Source: Sagittula salina
Lineage (GTDB): Bacteria > Pseudomonadota > Alphaproteobacteria > Rhodobacterales > Rhodobacteraceae
NCBI RefSeq assembly: GCF_017813235.1
Contig: NZ_JAGISH010000003.1
Location: forward strand, 233,571-297,570
Reading direction: 5' to 3'
DNA: 64,000 nucleotides
Position numbers and translations under genes: made by a program. The notes under the pieces are model-generated. The model was not told the origin of the DNA, did no database searches, and was given only the letters and a program-made list of their open reading frames with translations. This document shows, piece by piece, positions 9,465-18,652 of this stretch; the first letter of the stretch is position 1, and every line of letters begins with the position of its first letter.

Positions 9465-9497
9465 AACCGCGGTCGTGATGGTCTCACGGCCGCGGTT
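9465..9497 (+). terminator. Intrinsic terminator after yidC
   Basis: A 14-bp stem (one G-T pair) with arms AACCGCGGTCGTGA and TCACGGCCGCGGTT and a 5-base loop lies 23 bases after yidC and is followed by GCTTTA. The T-run is short. Confidence 0.65.
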
Positions 9498-9531
9498 GCT
9501 TTATAAAGACACGGAATTCAGGAGACATCCC

Positions 9532-10182
9532 ATGCAGATGCAATTCCCCCTGGCCGAAGAGCCCGACGACGCGGCCCGCGAGGCGGCGCGCAAACTGTTC
9601 ATGGGCGAGGTCGACTTTCTCAAGGGCGTCGTGGCCATGGACGGACTGCCGCCCGACGACCGGGCGGAGGTCTGCTTTGCCGGGCGTTCGAATGTGGGCA
9701 AGTCGAGCCTCATCAATGCGCTGACGGGACGCAAGGCTTTGGCGCGCGCCTCCAACACGCCGGGCCGCACGCAGGAAATCAACTTCTTCACTCTGGGCGA
9801 GGAACGCTACCTCGTCGACTTGCCCGGCTATGGTTTCGCAAACGCCCCGGTAGCCGTGGTCGACAAATGGCAGCGCCTGTTGAAGCAGTACCTTTCCGGG
9901 CGGGCCACGCTGCGCCGCGCCTTTGTGCTTGTCGACTTCCGCCACGGGATAAAGAAAGTCGATGAGGAGATCCTGACGCTGCTCGACAAGTCCGCCGTGC
10001 CTTTTCAGGTGGTCATGACGAAGCAGGACAAGGTGAAGGCCGTGGATCAGGAGAAGGTACTGGAGCAGGTCCGCACCGCGCTCTCCCGGCATCCCGCCGC
10101 CTACCCGGAAATCGTTACCACGTCCTCGGAAAAGGGCGACGGCATCGCGACGTTGCGGGCGATCATCGCCGGGCTGACCTGA
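9532..10182 (+). CDS. engB: Ribosome biogenesis GTPase EngB (YihA/YsxC)
   Basis: This 216-residue TRAFAC GTPase is needed for 50S assembly. The G1 P-loop is GRSNVGKS (51-58), G3 is DLPGYG and G4 is TKQDKVK. The switch region carries NTPGRTQEINFF, diagnostic of EngB. The ATG at 9532 is chosen because GGAGA lies six bases upstream; a start 57 bases earlier would run through the terminator region. It is followed by argB after a 72-base gap. Confidence 0.95.
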   Translation: MQMQFPLAEEPDDAAREAARKLFMGEVDFLKGVVAMDGLPPDDRAEVCFAGRSNVGKSSLINALTGRKALARASNTPGRTQEINFFTLGEERYLVDLPGYGFANAPVAVVDKWQRLLKQYLSGRATLRRAFVLVDFRHGIKKVDEEILTLLDKSAVPFQVVMTKQDKVKAVDQEKVLEQVRTALSRHPAAYPEIVTTSSEKGDGIATLRAIIAGLT

Positions 10183-10254
10183 GGCAAACGGGGCCCTCTG
10201 GAACTCCGCCCCGCGACAGGGCATTGTCCATCGCATACGCCGAAGGATGATCAG

Positions 10255-11151
10255 ATGAGACCGCGCAACATGAACAAAGACTGGAAAGCCACCGCCCGAA
10301 CCCTCTCGGAAGCCCTGCCTTTCCTGCAGCGCTATTCCGGGGCCATCGTCGTGGTCAAATTCGGCGGCAACGCCATGGGTGACGCCGATGCCATGGCGGA
10401 ATTCGCCCGCGATATCGTGCTGATGCGTCAGGTCGGCGTGAACCCGGTGGTGGTTCATGGCGGCGGACCGATGATCAACGAGATGCTAAAGCGGCTCGAC
10501 ATCAAGTCGGAGTTCGTGCGCGGCAAGCGTGTCACCGACCAGGCCACCGTCGAGGTGGTGGAAATGGTGCTGACCGGCCTCGTGAACAAGCGAATCGTTC
10601 AGGCCATCATGGACGAGGGTGGCCGCGCCGTGGGCCTTTCCGGCAAGGACGACGACCTGATGGTCTGCGAGGCGGACGATCCCGAACTGGGCTTCGTCGG
10701 TCGCCCGATCGAGATGAACGTGCAGGTGCTGCGCGATCTGTTCAGCGCCGGGATCATCCCCGTGGTGGCGCCGGTGGCCACGGGCATGGACCCGCTGGAG
10801 ACCTTCAACGTCAACGGCGACACCGCCGCCGGTGCCATCGCGGGCGCGCTGAAGGCGGATCGCCTGCTGCTGCTGACCGATGTCGCTGGGGTCAAGGACC
10901 AGACCGGCGAAGTGGTGACCGAACTGGTGCCCGACGACATTCGCCGCCTGACCGCAGAAGGCGTGATCGCAGGCGGCATGATCCCCAAGACGGAGACCGC
11001 GTTGAAAGCCCTGCAGGACGGGGTGCGCGCGGTGGTCATCGTCGATGGACGCGTCTCCAACGCCTGCCTGCTGGAACTCTTTACCGAGCACGGCTCCGGT
11101 TCGATGATCCGTCAGCCGGACCTGCCTTCGTTGACGCAGCGCTCTGTGTGA
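10255..11151 (+). CDS. argB: N-acetylglutamate kinase
   Basis: This 298-residue amino-acid kinase phosphorylates N-acetyl-L-glutamate, the second step of arginine synthesis. Diagnostic parts are VVKFGGNAM near residue 34, [10 protein letters not shown], the SGKDDDL loop, [15 protein letters not shown] near 182 and [14 protein letters not shown] near 240. The ATG at 10255 has AAGGA seven bases upstream; an in-frame ATG at 10270 is possible. The stop overlaps the GTG of the next gene, so the two are coupled. Confidence 0.96.
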   Translation: MRPRNMNKDWKATARTLSEALPFLQRYSGAIVVVKFGGNAMGDADAMAEFARDIVLMRQVGVNPVVVHGGGPMINEMLKRLDIKSEFVRGKRVTDQATVEVVEMVLTGLVNKRIVQAIMDEGGRAVGLSGKDDDLMVCEADDPELGFVGRPIEMNVQVLRDLFSAGIIPVVAPVATGMDPLETFNVNGDTAAGAIAGALKADRLLLLTDVAGVKDQTGEVVTELVPDDIRRLTAEGVIAGGMIPKTETALKALQDGVRAVVIVDGRVSNACLLELFTEHGSGSMIRQPDLPSLTQRSV

Positions 11152-11807
11152 CGCTCTCGGCACTGGAGGCCGCCGCGCAGGGGCATGGGCTGACGATTCG
11201 CGGCGGCCTGTACCCGCAGGCCGATCCGAGCCTGCCGGACGGCACCGGCACTCTGCTGCTGATCGGCCCGGACGAACCGCGTTTCTGGCCGCTCTTCGCG
11301 GCCGCGCCGGAATATACGGACGGCGCCCCAGACCCGATGGACCGCTGGTCAAAACGCATTCTGCCCGCACTGGCGGCGCCATACGGCGGCACGGCGCTTT
11401 TCCCGTCCGACGGTCCGCCCTACCCGCCATTCCTTGACTGGGCACGCGCCTCCGGTCACGCATGGGCATCGCCGCTAGGCCTGTTGGTTCACGACCGCGC
11501 GGGGCTTTTCCTGAGCTACCGGGGCGCGCTCGCGTTGCCACAGCGCCTCCCCCTTGACCAAGGGGTTCGCCCCTGCGTCGCCTGCGCTGCGCCCTGCCTA
11601 GGCGCATGCCCGGTGGATGCCTTTGCGGGCGGGCAGTATGATATGGCGCGCTGTCAGGCGCATGTTCACCGCTCCCCGGAATGCCAGTCCGGCTGCCTCG
11701 TCCGCCGCGCCTGCCCCGTCTCGTCTCCTGCCTCGCAGGGCTTTGAGCGGCTAGCCGTTCAGTCAGCTTTCCACATGACTGCCTTCATGAGAAATTACCG
11801 GCCATGA
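11148..11807 (+). CDS. Ferredoxin-like 4Fe-4S cluster protein, unknown function
   Basis: This 219-residue cytoplasmic protein has a C-terminal cysteine-rich region (about 140-195). It contains [17 protein letters not shown], then CQSGC and ACP, resembling a 4Fe-4S ferredoxin fold such as the C-terminal part of epoxyqueuosine reductase. The N-terminal 130 residues show no recognised domain. It begins with GTG inside the argB stop and ends overlapping the next ATG, forming an argB-FeS-sixA unit. The electron partner is unknown. Confidence 0.75.
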   Translation: MTLSALEAAAQGHGLTIRGGLYPQADPSLPDGTGTLLLIGPDEPRFWPLFAAAPEYTDGAPDPMDRWSKRILPALAAPYGGTALFPSDGPPYPPFLDWARASGHAWASPLGLLVHDRAGLFLSYRGALALPQRLPLDQGVRPCVACAAPCLGACPVDAFAGGQYDMARCQAHVHRSPECQSGCLVRRACPVSSPASQGFERLAVQSAFHMTAFMRNYRP

Positions 11808-12292
11808 AACGTCTCATACTCATGCGTCACGCCAAATCCGACTGGAATGCCGGGCACCCCGACAGCGAACGCCCGCTGAACGGACGCGGACGCCGTTCCG
11901 CCAAGGCAATGGGCCTCTGGCTCAAAGATATGGAGTACCTCCCGCAGGAGATACTCTGTTCAAGTGCGGTTCGCACGCGAGAGACGCTTGACGGCCTGAA
12001 CGTCAGCGGACGGACGAGCTACCTGAAGGCGCTCTACCTCGCGGATGAGGCGACGCTGTTGAAACACCTGCGCAAGGCGACAGAGGACTGCGTGCTGATG
12101 CTGGGCCACAATCCGGGCATCGGCGATTTCGCCCATGCGCTGGTGACCGGCGCGCCGGATCATGCCCGCTGGGACGATTACCCGACCTGTTCCACCATGG
12201 TGGCAGATTTCGACATTCCCGACTGGGAGAGCCTCTTGCCCGGCACCGGGCACGTTGTGGATTTCGTCGTGGGGCGAGACCTGACCGACTAG
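11804..12292 (+). CDS. SixA-like histidine phosphatase family protein
   Basis: This 162-residue member of the histidine phosphatase superfamily has the catalytic LMRHAKSDWN motif with His9 and the second catalytic His in MLGHNPGIGDFA. The size and the RHAKS form match SixA-type phosphohistidine phosphatases, which can dephosphorylate phosphorelay or PTS-type phosphohistidine proteins. The start overlaps the stop of the Fe-S gene (ATGA). The target is not evident from the neighbours. Confidence 0.85.
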   Translation: MKRLILMRHAKSDWNAGHPDSERPLNGRGRRSAKAMGLWLKDMEYLPQEILCSSAVRTRETLDGLNVSGRTSYLKALYLADEATLLKHLRKATEDCVLMLGHNPGIGDFAHALVTGAPDHARWDDYPTCSTMVADFDIPDWESLLPGTGHVVDFVVGRDLTD

Positions 12293-12303
12293 GGTCTCAG
12301 GGA

Positions 12304-13326
12304 TCAGCGAAAGGGCGGGCTGTAAAGCAGCCCTCCTTCAGTCCACTGCAAGTTCAGCCCGCGCGACAGCCCGATGGGGGTCGTTTCCCCGATGTTGCGC
12401 GCAAAGAGTTCACCGTAATTGCCGCCCGCCTTGAGCGCGCGCACAGCCCAGTCGGGGTCAAGGCCCAGTATCTCGCCCATGTGACCTTCGAGGCCCAGCA
12501 GTCGGTTGACCTCCGGCGTGTTGGTGCCCTGTGCCTTCAGCTCGTCCACGTTGGCGGAATTGACGCCCAGTTCCTCGGCGATGATCAGCGCGTTCAGCAC
12601 CCAGCGCACCAGATCGGCCCAGTCATTATCGCCGTGCCGCACCACCGGACCGAGCGGCTCCTTGGAGATGATGTCCTCCAGAAGAACGTGTTCGGAGGGG
12701 GTGCCAAAGGTTGCCCGAATCGCCGCCAGTTGCGACGCGTCGGAACTGAGCACCTCGCAGGACCCTTCGAGGTAGAAGGCCTGCGCCTCCTCCGTGCCGT
12801 CGACGGGAATCGCCTCGTAGGTCATTTCGTAGCGTTTGAAGTATTCCGCCACGTTCTGCGCGCTGGTGGTGTCGGCCTGCACGCAGATGCGGCGGCCGTT
12901 CAATTCGCGCGCGGAGGACAGGCCGAGCGCCTTCGGCACCATGAAGCCCTGCCCATCGTAGTAGTTGATCCCGGCGAAATCGACCTTCAGGTCGACGTCG
13001 GTGAGAAAGCTCCAGGTGGTGTTGCGCACGAGAAGATCAGCCTCGCCCGCGTTCAGGACGCGGTATCGCGTGGCGGCACTGGTTTCGATAAAGTCGACGG
13101 CCATCGGGTCATTCAGAACGGCCGCCGCCACCGCGCGGCAGATACCGACGTCGAAGCCCTGCCAGACCTCGTTCACATCCTTGTAGGCAAAGCCGATCAG
13201 CCCGCTGTTGACGCCGCAGTTCAGCTTGCCCCGTGTCTTCACCTCGTCCAGCGTCCCGCTGCTCGCCGCCGTGGCGGCCAGCAGCATCAGACCAGTCATT
13301 ACGCTGGCGCACAGAGTTTTCGACAT
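12304..13326 (-). CDS. Periplasmic L-amino-acid ABC transporter binding protein (AapJ/BztA type)
   Basis: This 340-residue solute-binding protein has a signal peptide (about 1-22, ending ATAASSG). The SBP_bac_3 fold begins at TLDEVKTRGKLNCGVN. The C-terminal TTPIGLSRGLN...GGLLYSPPFR signature and the length match AapJ/BztA, which bind general or acidic L-amino acids. No aapQMP permease or ATPase gene is in the window, so it is an orphan binding protein here. The frame is open 96 bases further upstream, but the signal peptide fixes the ATG at 13326. It converges with the SixA-like gene. Confidence 0.88.
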   Translation of the reverse strand: MSKTLCASVMTGLMLLAATAASSGTLDEVKTRGKLNCGVNSGLIGFAYKDVNEVWQGFDVGICRAVAAAVLNDPMAVDFIETSAATRYRVLNAGEADLLVRNTTWSFLTDVDLKVDFAGINYYDGQGFMVPKALGLSSARELNGRRICVQADTTSAQNVAEYFKRYEMTYEAIPVDGTEEAQAFYLEGSCEVLSSDASQLAAIRATFGTPSEHVLLEDIISKEPLGPVVRHGDNDWADLVRWVLNALIIAEELGVNSANVDELKAQGTNTPEVNRLLGLEGHMGEILGLDPDWAVRALKAGGNYGELFARNIGETTPIGLSRGLNLQWTEGGLLYSPPFR

Positions 13327-13491
13327 GCCGTCCTCACCTTCGCGTCTTCGCCGCAGCGCCCACCCACGGATACAGGTCACCCGCAAAAAACCAATGTTTT
13401 CACGCTCGCGGAACGCCGCCACAATGGGCGGAATCCCGCTTAGAGGTCAAGGCGGATGACCCGCCTCGATGTCTTCGCTTCGGGGAAGCGA

Positions 13492-14202
13492 TCAGGCGCT
13501 CGCCAGAGCGTGATAGCGCGCCGCGTGCAGGAATTCGCCCCGCTTGCGTTGTGCAATTGCGGTGGCCTCCTCATCGGCGCCCCACTGTTCTTCCTGCCAT
13601 ACCTCGTCGATGCGCGAAAGCTGCCATGCGGCCTCCGGTTCGACGTGGCCCCGCGTCACGGCCAGCGCGATCACGAGAGAGCCCGACATTGCCACGAGAT
13701 CGTGGAAAGCCGCCAGTTGAAAGGCTGTCTGTGCGTGGACGTCCCGCGCCAGGCGCGCGACGGCTTCCGGGGCCTGCGGGACATGCACCACACCCGTCTG
13801 ATGGGTCAGACGGACGCCGTAGGTGGCTTCTGTCCAGTCCAGCAGAGGGTCCCAGCCGGCCACCTGGCGGACGATCAATTCCTCGGGGTGATCGGCACGG
13901 TAGCACAGGAGGTCGCTGTCGCCGTATGCGGCCAGCATATCGGCCACCTCTGCATGCTGCGTCGCAACCTTGTCCAGCGCGGAATTCGACGTGCGGGTAA
14001 AGGGCATCAGGGCGGGATTCACCTTTTCGCCCTGCGCCTGCCATTCGTAGGCCACCGCCTCCGCCAGCGCCATGGTCGGAACGACGAGGGCGGTCTTGGC
14101 CGGTGTCTTCACTCCGCGCCCGTCAAGCTTCACGGCATAGCCGCCTTCACAGGGTTCCGCGGTCGCATCTTTCCAGAACCGCTTCAGGGCCCATTCGCTC
14201 AT
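13492..14202 (-). CDS. ATP12-family F1-ATPase assembly chaperone
   Basis: This 236-residue protein belongs to the ATP12 family, whose mitochondrial member binds the F1 alpha subunit during assembly. The opening LKRFWKDA...YAVKLDGRGVKTPAKTALVVPT and the later QVAGWDPLLDWTEATYGV are characteristic. The bacterial family is largely alphaproteobacterial. Its ATG overlaps the HAD gene stop (ATGA), the last coupling step in crcB-rluC-HAD-atp12. Confidence 0.9.
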   Translation of the reverse strand: MSEWALKRFWKDATAEPCEGGYAVKLDGRGVKTPAKTALVVPTMALAEAVAYEWQAQGEKVNPALMPFTRTSNSALDKVATQHAEVADMLAAYGDSDLLCYRADHPEELIVRQVAGWDPLLDWTEATYGVRLTHQTGVVHVPQAPEAVARLARDVHAQTAFQLAAFHDLVAMSGSLVIALAVTRGHVEPEAAWQLSRIDEVWQEEQWGADEEATAIAQRKRGEFLHAARYHALASA

Positions 14203-14876
14203 GTCCGGTCCTCCAGCAGATCGAAGATCGCCGTCTCCAGCGTCTTCGTGTCATCCACGACCCGGGTTGCCGCCGCCAGCGCCTCCGCCGGGTGGTAGCC
14301 CCAGGTCACGCCGATGCCGCGGATGCCCGCCGCCTCGGCCATGTCCATGTCATAACTTGTGTCACCGATCATCACGGCCTGTTCGGCCTCCACTCCAACC
14401 TCGTCGAGGCAGGCAAAGAGCATGGCGGGATGCGGTTTCGACGGGTGGTCGTCGGCCACTTGTGTCGTGACAAAACGGCGCTGCAATCCATGCGCATCCA
14501 GCAGGCGGGTCAGCCCGCGCCGCGACTTTCCGGTGGCGACGCCCAGCATGACCTCGTCCTTGCCGGCGAGTTGCATCAGCAGTTCGGGGATGCCGGGATA
14601 AAGCGGCGAGGCCGCAGCGCCGCCCGCCGCGACCAGCGACGCGTAGGCGCCCTTGTAGGCCTCGACCAGCCGCGTGCGCTGGACCGCGCCGATACCCGTG
14701 ACCAACCGCTCCATCGCCTGCGGCAGCGACAGCCCGACGATGCCCAGCACCGCCTCGCGGTCAGGCGTCTCCAGTCCCTCCGCGCGAAACGCCACGCCCA
14801 TGGCGCCGAGGATATCGCCCTGGCTGTCCACCAGCGTTCCGTCGACGTCGAATATGACCAGCTTCAGGCCCGTCAA
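14199..14876 (-). CDS. HAD-superfamily phosphatase (Gph-like)
   Basis: This 225-residue HAD subfamily IA hydrolase begins almost at motif I (FDVDGTLVDS), with both catalytic Asp residues present. Motif II is in GVATGKSRRG, and motif III/IV ends in VMIGDTSYDMDMA. It resembles phosphoglycolate phosphatase, but the substrate is not fixed by sequence. The best start is TTG at 14876, overlapping the rluC stop as TTGA; no ATG or GTG is placed before motif I. Translation therefore seems to depend on coupling to rluC. Confidence 0.88.
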   Translation of the reverse strand: MTGLKLVIFDVDGTLVDSQGDILGAMGVAFRAEGLETPDREAVLGIVGLSLPQAMERLVTGIGAVQRTRLVEAYKGAYASLVAAGGAAASPLYPGIPELLMQLAGKDEVMLGVATGKSRRGLTRLLDAHGLQRRFVTTQVADDHPSKPHPAMLFACLDEVGVEAEQAVMIGDTSYDMDMAEAAGIRGIGVTWGYHPAEALAAATRVVDDTKTLETAIFDLLEDRT

Positions 14877-15916
14877 TGCAGCGTCTCGAAAGGGTCGTCG
14901 TCGGCAAAGCTTTCTTCCCAGCCGAGCGTATCCCACGACTGTTTCATGTGCTCCGGCAGGGGCGCCGTAACGGTCAGCATCTTTTTGGTGATCGGGTGCT
15001 GCAGCGACATGGAACGCGCGTGCAGATGCAGTTTTTTCGAGATGACGCCACCCAGCTGCGCCCCCCAGCCGTCGCCAAGGTTCTCCTGTCCCGATCCGCC
15101 GTACTTTCCGTCGCCGATGATCGGATGGCCAATCTCTGCCATATGGGCGCGCAGCTGGTGGGTACGCCCGGTCAGCGGCTCCAGCGCCACCCAGGACGCG
15201 CGGCTGGCTACGCGGTAGAGCGTGGCATAATAGCTGTGCGCGCGCTTGGCGCCCTCTGTGGCGGCCATATCGCGCGGGTGGACGCAAAGCATCTTTTCGC
15301 CCTCGCCGCCCTTGCCGTGGCCGGGTGCCTTCACGAGACCGTACTTGATCTCTCCGAGGTAGGGGACGGGCACGCCCGCAACCAGCGCCCAGTAGATCTT
15401 GCGTGTTTCGCGATGGCGCAGGGCCTCTGTCAGTCCTTTGGCCGCCTCGCGCGTGCGGGCCAGCAGCAGCACGCCCGACGTGTCCTTGTCGAGCCGGTGC
15501 ACGAGACGGGGCTTTTCCTCGAGGCCGAATTTCAACGCCTCCGCCAGCCCGTCAACGTGTTTCACCTGCTTGCTGCCGCCCTGCGTGGGCAGGCCCGGCG
15601 GCTTGTTCAGGGCGATGATATGGTCGTCCTTGTAGATCACGCAGGCGCGGATCATCTCAGCGTCCTTGTCGCTGATCTTCAGCTTCGGCGCGCTCTCGAC
15701 CTGCCCCGGTTCCGGCAGCGGCGGAATGCGCACCTCCTGCCCGACTTCGACGCGGGTCGATGCCTTCGCACGCCCGCCGTCGACGCGGATCTCGCCCTTG
15801 CGGCACATCTTTTCGATCCGGCCTTGCGCCACATGCGGAAAGATTCGCTTCAACCAGCGATCCAGCCGCTGGTCGCCGTCACCCGGCCCCACGGTTATTG
15901 TCTGAACCCGGCTCAT
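14873..15916 (-). CDS. rluC: RluA-family 23S rRNA pseudouridine synthase (RluC/D type)
   Basis: This 347-residue enzyme converts uridine to pseudouridine in 23S rRNA. An S4 RNA-binding domain (about 15-70) precedes the synthase domain. The catalytic Asp143 is in HRLDKDTSGVLLLA, followed by LTGRTHQLRAHM and IGDGKYGG. Which RluC/D sites it modifies cannot be told from sequence alone. It overlaps crcB upstream (ATGA) and the HAD gene downstream (TTGA). Confidence 0.93.
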   Translation of the reverse strand: MSRVQTITVGPGDGDQRLDRWLKRIFPHVAQGRIEKMCRKGEIRVDGGRAKASTRVEVGQEVRIPPLPEPGQVESAPKLKISDKDAEMIRACVIYKDDHIIALNKPPGLPTQGGSKQVKHVDGLAEALKFGLEEKPRLVHRLDKDTSGVLLLARTREAAKGLTEALRHRETRKIYWALVAGVPVPYLGEIKYGLVKAPGHGKGGEGEKMLCVHPRDMAATEGAKRAHSYYATLYRVASRASWVALEPLTGRTHQLRAHMAEIGHPIIGDGKYGGSGQENLGDGWGAQLGGVISKKLHLHARSMSLQHPITKKMLTVTAPLPEHMKQSWDTLGWEESFADDDPFETLH

Positions 15917-16287
15917 GATACGAAACTCCGCGCAAGCAGCAGCCCGGCAAAGAGCGCCGCAATGGAAACGACCACCGAGACCGCGACGTATCCCGCAGCC
16001 AGTCCCACCTGCCCGCGCTCGTAGATCGTGACTGCATCCAACGAGAAGGTCGAGAAGGTGGTAAAGCCGCCGAGGATCCCCGTCGTCAGCAGCGGTGCGA
16101 AACGGTTGCCCGAAACCTGCCCCAGCACGACGACCAAGACACCCATCAGGAACGACCCCAGAATGTTCACGGTCAGCGTCCCCCAGGGGAAGCCGCGACC
16201 CATCAGGCGCACCATCGCGAGGCCGGTAAGATACCGGCCCGAGGCGCCGATGGCGCCGCCAAGAGCGACTTGCAGTAGTGGTGTCAT
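15913..16287 (-). CDS. crcB: Fluoride ion transporter CrcB/Fluc
   Basis: This 124-residue protein with four transmembrane helices forms dimeric fluoride channels that expel fluoride. GGAIGASGRYL, WGTLTVNILGSFLMG and TTGILGGFTTFSTFS are the family motifs, including the Asn and Phe-box residues. The start at 16287 gives the normal length; the frame is open 102 bases further upstream without family sequence. No fluoride riboswitch-like structure was recognised upstream. Confidence 0.93.
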   Translation of the reverse strand: MTPLLQVALGGAIGASGRYLTGLAMVRLMGRGFPWGTLTVNILGSFLMGVLVVVLGQVSGNRFAPLLTTGILGGFTTFSTFSLDAVTIYERGQVGLAAGYVAVSVVVSIAALFAGLLLARSFVS

Positions 16288-16416
16288 TGCGGTGCTGTCG
16301 CGCGTGCGGCTCTGGTTGTCAAGGACGCGGCGCTCACCCGTGGTCGCAATGCCTGCTGATCCCCAAAAATTTTGAACCGTAAGGGGCACGGCACCCGCCC
16401 CGGGCCTATTCAGGCA

Positions 16417-17805
16417 TCAGACCCGGAACTGTAGAAAGAGGCGGCGCATTCCGCGCAGGACCTCGAACCGCTGGCGCCGCCCGCCGCGTTTCAGAAGGTC
16501 GCGCACGTCGGCGGGGCGCTCGACGCTGGCTCCGTTCACACCCAACACCACGTCCCCCGTTGCCAGCCCCGCACGGGCACCCCAGCGTCCAGGGTCCAGC
16601 ACCACCACGCCGTCGTCGACAGCGAGGTCGGTGCCCAGCTCGACCACCACCGCCGGGTTGATCCGCGAAAGCCTGAGACCCGGCAGCACGGCATCTTCTC
16701 CAAGGCTGACTGCCTCGCGTGCGGGTTCGTCCGGTGGAGGCATCATCGCGACGCGGGCCCGGGCAACTTCGCCTTGGCGAGCGTAAAGCACGTCCGCCAC
16801 CGAACCGAGTCCCGCCACAGACATACGGAACAGCATCTCCGGCGGGGTGTTCACGGGCTGGCCGTCGACCTCCAGAACCACGTCGCCCACGCTCAGCCCG
16901 GCCTCGGCAAAGGGGCTGGCCTTATGTATCTCCGAAATCACGATCCCTCCCGGCACATCGAGGCCGAGACTGTCGGACAGATCCGCATCCACCGGCTGCC
17001 CGGTGATTCCGGCCCAGGGTCGCTGAAACCGCTCCATCCCCTGCTGCGCCTGCTTCACGAACTGCGCCACCAGTCCGGCCGGAATGGCAAAGCCGATGCC
17101 GTTCGATCCGCCGGAGCGTGTCAGGATCGAGGTATTGATTCCGATCAGGCGACCGCCCGTGTCGATCAGCGCGCCACCGGAGTTGCCCGGATTGATCGGC
17201 GCATCTGTCTGGATGAAGTAGCCCCGCGCGTTGCCCGTCGCGGTACCCGACCGCGCGAGGCCGGAAACGATGCCCGATGACACCGTCTGCCCGACGCCGA
17301 AGGGGTTGCCGATGGCCAGCACCAGTTCACCCACTTCGACGGTATCGCTGTCGCGGAGTTCGAGATGCGGCATCGCCTCCGCACCCTCGAGCTGGAGGAT
17401 CGCCAGATCCGACTCCTCGTCCCCCAGAAGCACCGTCGCCGCGTATTCCTTGCGATTGTTCAGCACCACGCGGATGTCCGTCGCCTGCCCCACTACATGG
17501 TAATTCGATACCACGATCCCATCCGCCGAAAGGATCACGCCCGAACCCAGCGAATTCTGCACCCTTGACCGCCCCTGCCCCATCCGAAAGAAGTCGCGGA
17601 AGAACGGATCGGCGGCGAAGGGGCTGCGCTCCTGCACCACGCGGCGGGCGTAGATATTGACCACCGCCGGGGTGGCCTGCTTCACCAGAGGCGCGAAGCT
17701 GAGGCTGATCTCCGCCGGGCTCTCGGGAACGCGGGTTTCCGCCACGGCGACGCCGCCCCAGCCAAACCCCACCAATAGCATCAGACATACAGCCAGGTTA
17801 CGCAT
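16417..17805 (-). CDS. Periplasmic Do-like serine protease (DegP/DegQ/MucD type)
   Basis: This 462-residue trypsin-like protease/chaperone handles misfolded envelope proteins. A signal peptide ends near residue 22 (GVAVA). The catalytic triad is H103 in SNYHVV, D133 in ESDLAIL and S209 in PGNSGGAL. PDZ1 spans about 270-350 and a weaker PDZ2 about 375-460. The short linker and length suggest DegS/DegQ-like rather than full DegP. GGGAGGA upstream supports the start at 17805. The upstream open frame is a shadow. Confidence 0.92.
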   Translation of the reverse strand: MRNLAVCLMLLVGFGWGGVAVAETRVPESPAEISLSFAPLVKQATPAVVNIYARRVVQERSPFAADPFFRDFFRMGQGRSRVQNSLGSGVILSADGIVVSNYHVVGQATDIRVVLNNRKEYAATVLLGDEESDLAILQLEGAEAMPHLELRDSDTVEVGELVLAIGNPFGVGQTVSSGIVSGLARSGTATGNARGYFIQTDAPINPGNSGGALIDTGGRLIGINTSILTRSGGSNGIGFAIPAGLVAQFVKQAQQGMERFQRPWAGITGQPVDADLSDSLGLDVPGGIVISEIHKASPFAEAGLSVGDVVLEVDGQPVNTPPEMLFRMSVAGLGSVADVLYARQGEVARARVAMMPPPDEPAREAVSLGEDAVLPGLRLSRINPAVVVELGTDLAVDDGVVVLDPGRWGARAGLATGDVVLGVNGASVERPADVRDLLKRGGRRQRFEVLRGMRRLFLQFRV

Positions 17806-17958
17806 TCCGGTCCTCCCTTGCGACGTCGTTTGGATATGCCGCCTGCGCGCCGCCGATGCAAATCGCACGGCCGTGAGCGCGCTTCGGAGGCCAGGACACG
17901 GAACGCGGGGCAGCGGTCTGGCGTTGGGCCTGCGAACAACGAAACGATGGAGGACCCG

Positions 17959-18195
17959 ATGGTCGAGCGACACAGATCCCAGGATGGCACCAGTGAAACG
18001 CAAGAGTACGTCGACGACGTCGAGACGCCGTCTCAGCAGGGGCGCGCGCAGGGCAACCTCGAGCGCGCCGTGGGTACCCGCGACGAAGAAAAACGCGCCG
18101 AGAAGGACCGCGCCGGCGCCACTCGCGTGACGAAATCGGACGAATCGGGGCAGGGTAACCTTGGCGGCCACCATGGCACCGGCGAGGAGAAATAA
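17959..18195 (+). CDS. Small hydrophilic hypothetical protein
   Basis: I do not recognise a family for this 78-residue, highly charged, low-complexity protein, which starts MVERHRSQDG and is rich in Glu, Arg, Gly and Thr with no hydrophobic segment. GGAGG five bases before the ATG at 17959 supports that start over one at 17947. Its stop is one base before the ATG of the host-attachment-family gene, so the two form an operon. It is divergent from the Do-like protease gene. It may be intrinsically disordered and stress related, but that is inference. Confidence 0.6.
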   Translation: MVERHRSQDGTSETQEYVDDVETPSQQGRAQGNLERAVGTRDEEKRAEKDRAGATRVTKSDESGQGNLGGHHGTGEEK

Positions 18196-18196
18196 A

Positions 18197-18652
18197 ATGA
18201 CTGAACTGAAACAGGGTACCTGGATCGTGGTAGCGGACAGCGAAAAGGCGCTGTTTCTGCGAAACCTGACCGACCACGAGAACCCCAACCTCGATGTCTT
18301 TGACGAGGAAGAGCAGGATAATCCTTCGGATCGGGCACAATCCGCGAACCGGCCGGGTCGCATGAGCGATGGCGGTCCCGGCCAGCGGTCAGCGTTGGAC
18401 GACACGGATTGGCACGAACTGGCAAAGGACCGTTTCGCCGCGGATCTGGCCGAAAAACTCTATGACGAAGCGCATAAGGGCCATTTCGACAAGCTCGTTA
18501 TCGTCGCTTCCCCGCAGGTGCTGGGTGTATTGCGGGAGGAAATGCACAAGGAAGTGGCTGACAAAGTCATTGCCGAAGTGCCGAAAACACTTACCAACCA
18601 TCCAGTTCGCGAGATCGAGAAACTTGTGAAAAAGGAACTGGACGCGACTTGA
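18197..18652 (+). CDS. Host attachment family protein (baeRF-like)
   Basis: This 151-residue protein matches the family first described as required for attachment to host cells. Typical parts are GTWIVVADSEKALFLRN at the start, a QSANRPGRMSDGGPGQRSA loop and HFDKLVIVASPQVLGVLRE, ending with the PVREIEKLV tail. The fold resembles archaeal/eukaryotic release-factor-like domains, but the biochemical role is unknown. It follows the small hydrophilic gene with a one-base gap. The ATG at 18197 is chosen because family similarity starts there. Confidence 0.85.
   Translation: MTELKQGTWIVVADSEKALFLRNLTDHENPNLDVFDEEEQDNPSDRAQSANRPGRMSDGGPGQRSALDDTDWHELAKDRFAADLAEKLYDEAHKGHFDKLVIVASPQVLGVLREEMHKEVADKVIAEVPKTLTNHPVREIEKLVKKELDAT

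Noticed and set aside
16288..16389. Longer CrcB start and a fluoride riboswitch upstream
   Set aside because: The extra residues are not CrcB-like, and I could not trace the conserved fluoride aptamer pairing in the short upstream region.
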